Source: Phycisphaerales bacterium UBA2396 (GTDB lineage: Bacteria; Planctomycetota; Phycisphaerae; Phycisphaerales; UBA1924). Taken from it: DNA of 16,954 nt. The notes under the pieces were generated by a model. That model was not told the origin of the DNA. It saw only the letters and a program-made list of their open reading frames with translations, and ran no database searches. Both the position numbers and the translations under genes were made by a program. This document shows positions 12,953 to 16,954 of the stretch, piece by piece (the stretch's first letter is position 1; each line of letters begins with the position of its first letter). Location of the stretch: positions 433 to 17,386 of the forward strand of contig DDSG01000073.1 in the NCBI GenBank assembly GCA_002343325.1. The letters are read 5' to 3'.

Positions 12953-14230
12953 ATGGCCCCAGAGCTCGACTGGCACGAACGCCTCCGCATCATCGACGAC
13001 CTGATGAGGCGAGTGTCCGCGGAATCGAGCCCCCAGGAACTGGTCAGGCTGTACGGCGTGGGCATCCGCGAGTTGATGCCGATCGATCGGCTGGTGGCGC
13101 TTTCGAGGCGTGACTTGGCCCCGCCCTGGTTTCGCATCACCCGTTCGACGATCTGGACCGAATCGATCAACCCATGGACGCAGAAGGACCGGCTGCCGCT
13201 GCTGCGGGATGGGTTCCTGGGAGAGCTGCTCTACGCTCAGGAGCCCCGGATCATCGAGGATCTTCGGATCCCCGAGTCGGACCCGGCGGCGGAGCACCTG
13301 GCGGGCATGACGTGCCTGATGACCCTGCCCCAGTACGACAACGGGGTGGCGGTCAACATGACGGTGCTGGGCTGGCGAGACAAGGCCGACCTGCCGCGGG
13401 AGCAATACCCCAACATGGTGTGGCAGTCGAACCTGTTCGGGCGGGCGACGCACAACCTCGTGCTGCGCCGCGAACTGTCGCAGGCGTACGAGGCGATCAA
13501 CCGCGAGCTCAAGGTGGTGGGCGAGATCCAGCGGTCTCTGCTGCCTCGCGCGAAGGCGGAGATTCCGGGCGTGGATCTCTGCCCGTTCTACGAGCCCAGC
13601 GCACAGGCCGGCGGAGACTACTACGACCTCTTCGAGCTTCCGGACGGAAACTGGGGCATGTTCATCGCGGACGTGGCGGGGCACGGGACGCCCGCGGCGG
13701 TGCTGATGGCGGTGACGCACGCGCTGGCGCGGTCCTTCGCGGGCCCGCCCGAACACCCGTGCCTCTTCCTCGACCACATCAACAGCAAGCTGGTGTCGTA
13801 CTACACGACGAACAGCGGCACGTTCGTCACCGCGTTCTACGGGGTGTACAACCCCCGCACCCGCGAGCTGCGCTACGCCTCCGCCGGGCACAACCCGCCC
13901 CGCCTCCGCACGCGTCGGGGCATCGAGGTGCTGGACAAGGTCGGGGGGCTTCCCCTGGGGATCATGCCGACGCAGGAATGCAGCGAGGCGACGGTGGTGC
14001 TCGAGCCCGGTGACATGCTCTGCCTGTACACCGACGGGATCACCGAGACGCAGAACGCCGAGGGGGATCAGTTCGACGTGCCGCGCCTTGACGAATTGCT
14101 CCGGGCGGAGGCGGACGAGGATCTGTCCGCCATCGCCGAGCGGATCTCGCGGGCGGTGAACGAGTTCTCGGGGCACGCGCCGGCGAAGGATGACCGGACG
14201 ATGCTGCTCGCCCGGGTCCGGGCGTCGTGA
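12953..14230 (+). CDS. PP2C-type (SpoIIE/RsbU) serine phosphatase with GAF-like sensor
   Basis: 425 residues, no membrane segments. Residues 1-165 form a GAF-like sensor domain, about 168-200 a helical linker (HNLVLRRELSQAYEAINREL, leading to EIQRSLLP, the usual entry to the SpoIIE domain), and 203-423 the PPM phosphatase. Metal-binding aspartates are present in AGGDYYD (Asp222), IADVAGHG (Asp240), LYTDGITE (Asp361) and KDDRT (Asp413/414), with YASAGHNPP between. Such enzymes dephosphorylate anti-sigma-factor antagonists in partner-switching regulation. No STAS or HPK-like kinase gene is adjacent, so its partner is elsewhere. The start is chosen from the TACGCT box and the loss of similarity upstream. 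The M16 gene begins 32 bases later. Confidence 0.92.
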   Translation: MAPELDWHERLRIIDDLMRRVSAESSPQELVRLYGVGIRELMPIDRLVALSRRDLAPPWFRITRSTIWTESINPWTQKDRLPLLRDGFLGELLYAQEPRIIEDLRIPESDPAAEHLAGMTCLMTLPQYDNGVAVNMTVLGWRDKADLPREQYPNMVWQSNLFGRATHNLVLRRELSQAYEAINRELKVVGEIQRSLLPRAKAEIPGVDLCPFYEPSAQAGGDYYDLFELPDGNWGMFIADVAGHGTPAAVLMAVTHALARSFAGPPEHPCLFLDHINSKLVSYYTTNSGTFVTAFYGVYNPRTRELRYASAGHNPPRLRTRRGIEVLDKVGGLPLGIMPTQECSEATVVLEPGDMLCLYTDGITETQNAEGDQFDVPRLDELLRAEADEDLSAIAERISRAVNEFSGHAPAKDDRTMLLARVRAS

Positions 14231-14251
14231 ACGCGGGCCCGGCGGCTGATG

Positions 14252-14257
14252 TATAGT
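14252..14257 (+). promoter_or_regulatory. -10-like box TATAGT, possibly leaderless promoter
   Basis: TATAGT (5 of 6 consensus) is followed by CGGTC and the ATG at 14263, a 5-base gap. There is no Shine-Dalgarno sequence. The M16 gene may thus have its own promoter in addition to read-through from the phosphatase gene. Confidence 0.55.
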
Positions 14258-14262
14258 CGGTC

Positions 14263-15489
14263 ATGGGCATCACCTTCCGCAAAGCGGTTCTCGACAACGG
14301 GCTGACGGTCATCGCCGAGATCGACCCCAAGGCGCACACCTCGGCCGGGGGCTTTTTCGTCAAGACCGGGGCACGCGACGAATCCGGCGCGGTGATGGGC
14401 GTCTCGCACTTCCTCGAGCACATGATGTTCAAGGGGACCGAGAGCCTCAGCGCCGAGGCGCTCAACAAGGCCTTTGACGCGATGGGCGCCAAGAACAACG
14501 CGTACACCTCCAACGAGATGACGTGCTTCTACGCGAGCGTGCTCCCCGAGCACGCGGGCAGGTCGATCGATCTGCTCGCCACGATGATGAGGCCGGCCCT
14601 GCGCCAGGCCGACTTTGACACCGAGAAGGGCGTGATCCTCGAAGAGATCGCGATGTACAAGGACAGCCCCTTCTGGGTCCTGTACGAGGCGGCGATCGAG
14701 AAGCACTACGGCACGCACCCGATGTCGCACCGTGTGCTGGGGACGGAAGAGACGATCAAGGCGCTGACGCGCGACCAGATGCAGGCGTACTTCGACAGCC
14801 GATACTCCGCGGACAACACGATCGTCGCGCTCGCCGGGCGGATCGACTTTGACCGCTGCGTCGACCGCCTCTCGACGCACTGCGGCGGCTGGGCCCGCAC
14901 CGGCGCACGGCGCAGTCCCGAACGCCCCGCCCCGGTGGGCGGCCGGTTCGAGCTGAAGGACCCCAAGGTCAATCGCGGGTACGTGATCGCCATCAGCGAA
15001 GCGCCATCCGTGCAGGACCCGCGCCGATACGCCGCCATGCTGCTCGCGCAGGTGCTGGGTGCCCCGGACAATTCTCGTCTGCACTGGTCGCTGATCGAAT
15101 CGGGGCTCGCGGAACAGGCCCAGGCGGCGTACGACCCGCACGACGGGATCGGGGAGTACTACGTCTATGCCGGGGGCGATCCGGATCGGCTCGGCGAGAT
15201 CGAGGGCATCATCACGCGGCAGATCGAAGAACTGCCCGAGTCGCTGACGACCGACGACCTCGACCGGCTGCGGATGCGGATCGTGACGGGCGCCGCCGCC
15301 GCCGCCGAGAGACCGGGCGATCGGATGCAACGTCTCGGCCGCCTGTGGACGATGCTCGGGGCGTACCAGACGATCGACGAGGAGATCGAACGCCTCAGCG
15401 CGGTCACGCTCGACGATGTGCGGGCGGTGGCGCGGGAGTTCCCGATCCGCCTGCAGACCCTGGGCACGATGCTGCCCGCGTCGGCCTGA
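14263..15489 (+). CDS. M16 family zinc metallopeptidase (insulinase/processing-peptidase type)
   Basis: 408 residues, a typical single-chain size for the 45-kDa bacterial M16B group. The inverted zinc motif HxxEH is intact at His49-Phe-Leu-Glu52-His53 (SHFLEHMMFKGT), with the third ligand in the downstream GVILEEIAMYKD (Glu127 or 128), about 75 residues on as usual. The C-terminal half has the second alpha/beta repeat and an Arg-Gly-Tyr strand (VNRGYVIAI) but no second zinc motif. No signal peptide, so probably cytoplasmic. These enzymes degrade short or unfolded peptides and work as homodimers or with an inactive partner; no partner is adjacent. A run of GCC codons at about 15290-15305 gives a short polyalanine. 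Confidence 0.93.
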   Translation: MGITFRKAVLDNGLTVIAEIDPKAHTSAGGFFVKTGARDESGAVMGVSHFLEHMMFKGTESLSAEALNKAFDAMGAKNNAYTSNEMTCFYASVLPEHAGRSIDLLATMMRPALRQADFDTEKGVILEEIAMYKDSPFWVLYEAAIEKHYGTHPMSHRVLGTEETIKALTRDQMQAYFDSRYSADNTIVALAGRIDFDRCVDRLSTHCGGWARTGARRSPERPAPVGGRFELKDPKVNRGYVIAISEAPSVQDPRRYAAMLLAQVLGAPDNSRLHWSLIESGLAEQAQAAYDPHDGIGEYYVYAGGDPDRLGEIEGIITRQIEELPESLTTDDLDRLRMRIVTGAAAAAERPGDRMQRLGRLWTMLGAYQTIDEEIERLSAVTLDDVRAVAREFPIRLQTLGTMLPASA

Positions 15490-15522
15490 ACTGCTCGTGT
15501 GCAGCGTTGCGGGCCGCGTGGT

Positions 15523-16788
15523 CTAGGTTCCGGCGATGGCGGCGGCGCTGCCCACACCCGCGACGTAGCCGCTGGCCCAGGCCCACTGGAAGTTGAACCC
15601 ACCGATCCGACCGTCCACGTCGCAGATCTCGCCGCAGAGATACAGACCCGGGCAGACGCGGCTCTCCATGGTGTCGAGGTGGATCTCGCCCAGCGGGATG
15701 CCGCCCGCCGTCACCTCCGCGAAGGTGAACCCGCGGTCGCCCGTGACGGGCAGCGGCGTCTCGGCGATCATCTGGGCGAGATTGCGGCGGTTGTCGCGGA
15801 GGAGCGCATGCCCGGGCGTCGCCGGATCGGCCGCGGCCGAACGAACGATCGCGTCGGCGAGCCGCTCGGGCAGGCCCTTGTCGCGGAGCCAGCGAGAGGG
15901 CGTGCTCCGCCCGAGCTTCTGCAATGCGGCGTCGACGCTCTCGATGGTCTCGCCGGGGAGCCAGTTGAGGACAAGTCGTGCGCCGGCGTCTTCGTGGCGG
16001 GTCTGGGCGTAGTAGCGGCTGATGTCCAGCACGCTGGGCCCCGAGAGGCCGAAGTGCGTGAGCAGGGTTGAGTTGGTGAAGAACTTGAGCCGCTTGTTGG
16101 TGGCCGATCGGACCTCGAGCGTCGCGGGCAGGGTGATGCCGCTGAGCGCGGTGATCCAGTGGTCTTTGGGAAGGGTGAGGGGGACGAGCGCGGGAAAGAC
16201 GCGTGGCGTGATGGTGTGGCCGAGGGACCGGGCGATGTCGTAGCCCGCGCCGTCGGAGCCCGACCGCGGCAGAGCCATGCCGCCCGTGGCGAGAATGATG
16301 CGCTTGGCCCGCACGATGGTGCCGTTGTCTTCGTGTTCCACGAGGAACGAGTCGGCGTCTGTGCGCACACGCGCGACCCTCCACGGGTGGCGGATGGTGA
16401 CCGCGGCGCGGTCGGCCGCGGCCAGCAGCGCGTTCAGGACGGTGTGGGCGTCGTCGGTCGTCGGGAAGAGCTTGCCGGTGTCCTCTCGCTTGAGCTCAAC
16501 GCCCAGCTCGCGGAAGAACGCGACCGTCTCGGGGACATCGAAGCGGCGGAGGACCTTCTTGATCGCGTTGCGGCTGCTGCCGGCGTACTGCTGCTCGTCG
16601 ACGGCGTGGTGGGTGACGTTGCAGCGTCCGCCGCCGGCGACGAGGATCTTGGCGCCGAGCTTCTTCGCTCCGTCGAGGGCGAGCACGCGGAGACGGCCCG
16701 CGCCCGTGCGCCCGGCCCAGATGGAGGCGAAGAGACCGGCGGCGCCAGCCCCCACCACCGCGATGTCGGTCTCGTGCTGCACGTTCAA
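15523..16788 (-). CDS. BaiN/HI0933 family NAD(P)/FAD-dependent oxidoreductase
   Basis: 421 residues from the TTG at 16788; a GTG at 16782 is an alternative. The frame begins with the FAD-binding fingerprint (IAVVGAGAAGLFASIWAG), followed by the family's GAKILVAGGGRCNVTH, the IILATGGMALPRSGSDGAGY segment, FAEVTAGGIPLGEI, and the closing LCGEICDVDGRIGGFNFQWA, ASGYVAG. This flavoprotein family (YhiN, HI0933, BaiN) is widespread; for most members the substrate is unknown, and some reduce bile-acid enones. The TTG overlaps the TGA of the upstream gene as TTGA, so the two are probably translationally coupled. It converges with the M16 gene, 33 bases between stops, and no good terminator is seen there. 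Confidence 0.88.
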   Translation of the reverse strand: MNVQHETDIAVVGAGAAGLFASIWAGRTGAGRLRVLALDGAKKLGAKILVAGGGRCNVTHHAVDEQQYAGSSRNAIKKVLRRFDVPETVAFFRELGVELKREDTGKLFPTTDDAHTVLNALLAAADRAAVTIRHPWRVARVRTDADSFLVEHEDNGTIVRAKRIILATGGMALPRSGSDGAGYDIARSLGHTITPRVFPALVPLTLPKDHWITALSGITLPATLEVRSATNKRLKFFTNSTLLTHFGLSGPSVLDISRYYAQTRHEDAGARLVLNWLPGETIESVDAALQKLGRSTPSRWLRDKGLPERLADAIVRSAAADPATPGHALLRDNRRNLAQMIAETPLPVTGDRGFTFAEVTAGGIPLGEIHLDTMESRVCPGLYLCGEICDVDGRIGGFNFQWAWASGYVAGVGSAAAIAGT

Positions 16789-16954
16789 GTATTGCGCTTC
16801 TGGCCGCGCTTGGCCCGCGGGGTCCTCGCGACCACATACACCACGTAGTTCTCGTCCATCGGCTCCCCCGGCTCGTGCGGGGGGGCGGACAGGTCCCCCC
16901 CGCTCTCCCCCCCCGCCCCCCCCCCCCCCTCCCCCGCCCGCCCCCCGCCCCCCC
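16785..16954 (-). CDS. 3' end of an unidentified gene, truncated by the window edge
   Basis: On the minus strand a frame open from the right edge ends in TGA at 16785-16787. The last 24 residues, MDENYVVYVVARTPRAKRG and a QKRNT tail, look like real protein with a basic C-terminus. The ATG at 16859 could start a tiny 24-residue peptide, but a longer protein is more likely. Upstream of it the frame becomes nearly pure glycine because of C runs that may be unreliable sequence. It overlaps the flavoprotein start by 4 bases (TTGA). Identity unknown. Confidence 0.45.
   Translation of the reverse strand, partial: GGGGRAGEGGGGAGGESGGDLSAPPHEPGEPMDENYVVYVVARTPRAKRGQKRNT
16881..16954. repeat. C-rich low-complexity tract at the window end
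   Basis: From about 16896 on, the plus strand is almost entirely C with scattered G and T, including a run of 14 consecutive C at about 16916-16929. The minus strand is accordingly a series of G runs able in principle to form G-quadruplexes, but its position at the very edge makes a sequencing or assembly artefact likely. Confidence 0.8.

Noticed and set aside
15490..15522. CTGC/GCAG hairpin between the converging M16 and flavoprotein genes
   Set aside because: The stem is only 4 bp, with no T run on either side; not a credible terminator.
1..16954. CRISPR array, insertion sequence, toxin-antitoxin or defence system
   Set aside because: No regularly spaced repeats, transposase motifs or known defence domains were found on either strand.

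Overview
The window is about 17 kb of very GC-rich bacterial chromosome, densely packed with ordinary-looking genes on both strands. Several features point to the Planctomycetota, most likely a Phycisphaerae-type organism. These are a membrane protein that opens with the CPxCGYDL zinc ribbon typical of that phylum, a secreted fibro-slime domain protein, a solitary nuoC, lipoproteins with short GGC lipoboxes, and a mixture of Shine-Dalgarno-led and apparently leaderless genes. This assignment is inferred from protein style; no rRNA or other marker is present.

Layout from left to right. (1) 1-234 is the end of scpB (chromosome segregation), converging on a zinc-ribbon membrane protein (247-1299, minus). 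(2) 1368-2717 is a secreted protein with a LolA-like front half and a thioredoxin-like end. (3) 2782-6419 is a run of minus-strand genes that reads as one or two transcripts: a six-bladed TolB-type propeller lipoprotein, a second lipoprotein, an 82-residue unknown and a XerC/D tyrosine recombinase. (4) 6639-6905 is a small unknown protein, divergent from a 195-residue protein that may be a shortened sugar-isomerase-type barrel (7040-7627). (5) nuoC (7684-8304) is followed by a 59-residue Pmp3/YqaE membrane protein (8320-8499), and a strong bidirectional terminator separates these from murA (8589-9947, minus). (6) 9948-10446 is a 499-base non-coding gap with a good murA promoter and a terminator that no gene accounts for. 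(7) 10447-11376 is the fibro-slime protein. (8) 11445-11873 is a small lipoprotein and 11976-12896 a D-amino-acid oxidase, both minus. (9) 12953-14230 is a GAF plus SpoIIE-type phosphatase and 14263-15489 an M16 zinc peptidase. (10) 15523-16788 is a BaiN/HI0933-type flavoprotein, whose TTG start overlaps the stop of a gene running off the right edge through a run of almost pure C.

Functionally the window is mostly housekeeping: chromosome segregation and dimer resolution (scpB, xer), peptidoglycan precursor synthesis (murA), respiration (nuoC), envelope lipoproteins, signalling and proteolysis. I found no phage, CRISPR, insertion sequence, tRNA, rRNA or defence system.

The most interesting signals are: six genes with a TANNNT box placed 5-7 bases before the start codon, as expected for leaderless mRNAs; a gene-strand-independent switch from C-rich to G-rich top strand near 4.5-5.1 kb; a possible split of TolB into two adjacent lipoproteins; three terminators with the same stem core; and an orphan terminator suggesting an unannotated RNA upstream of the fibro-slime gene.
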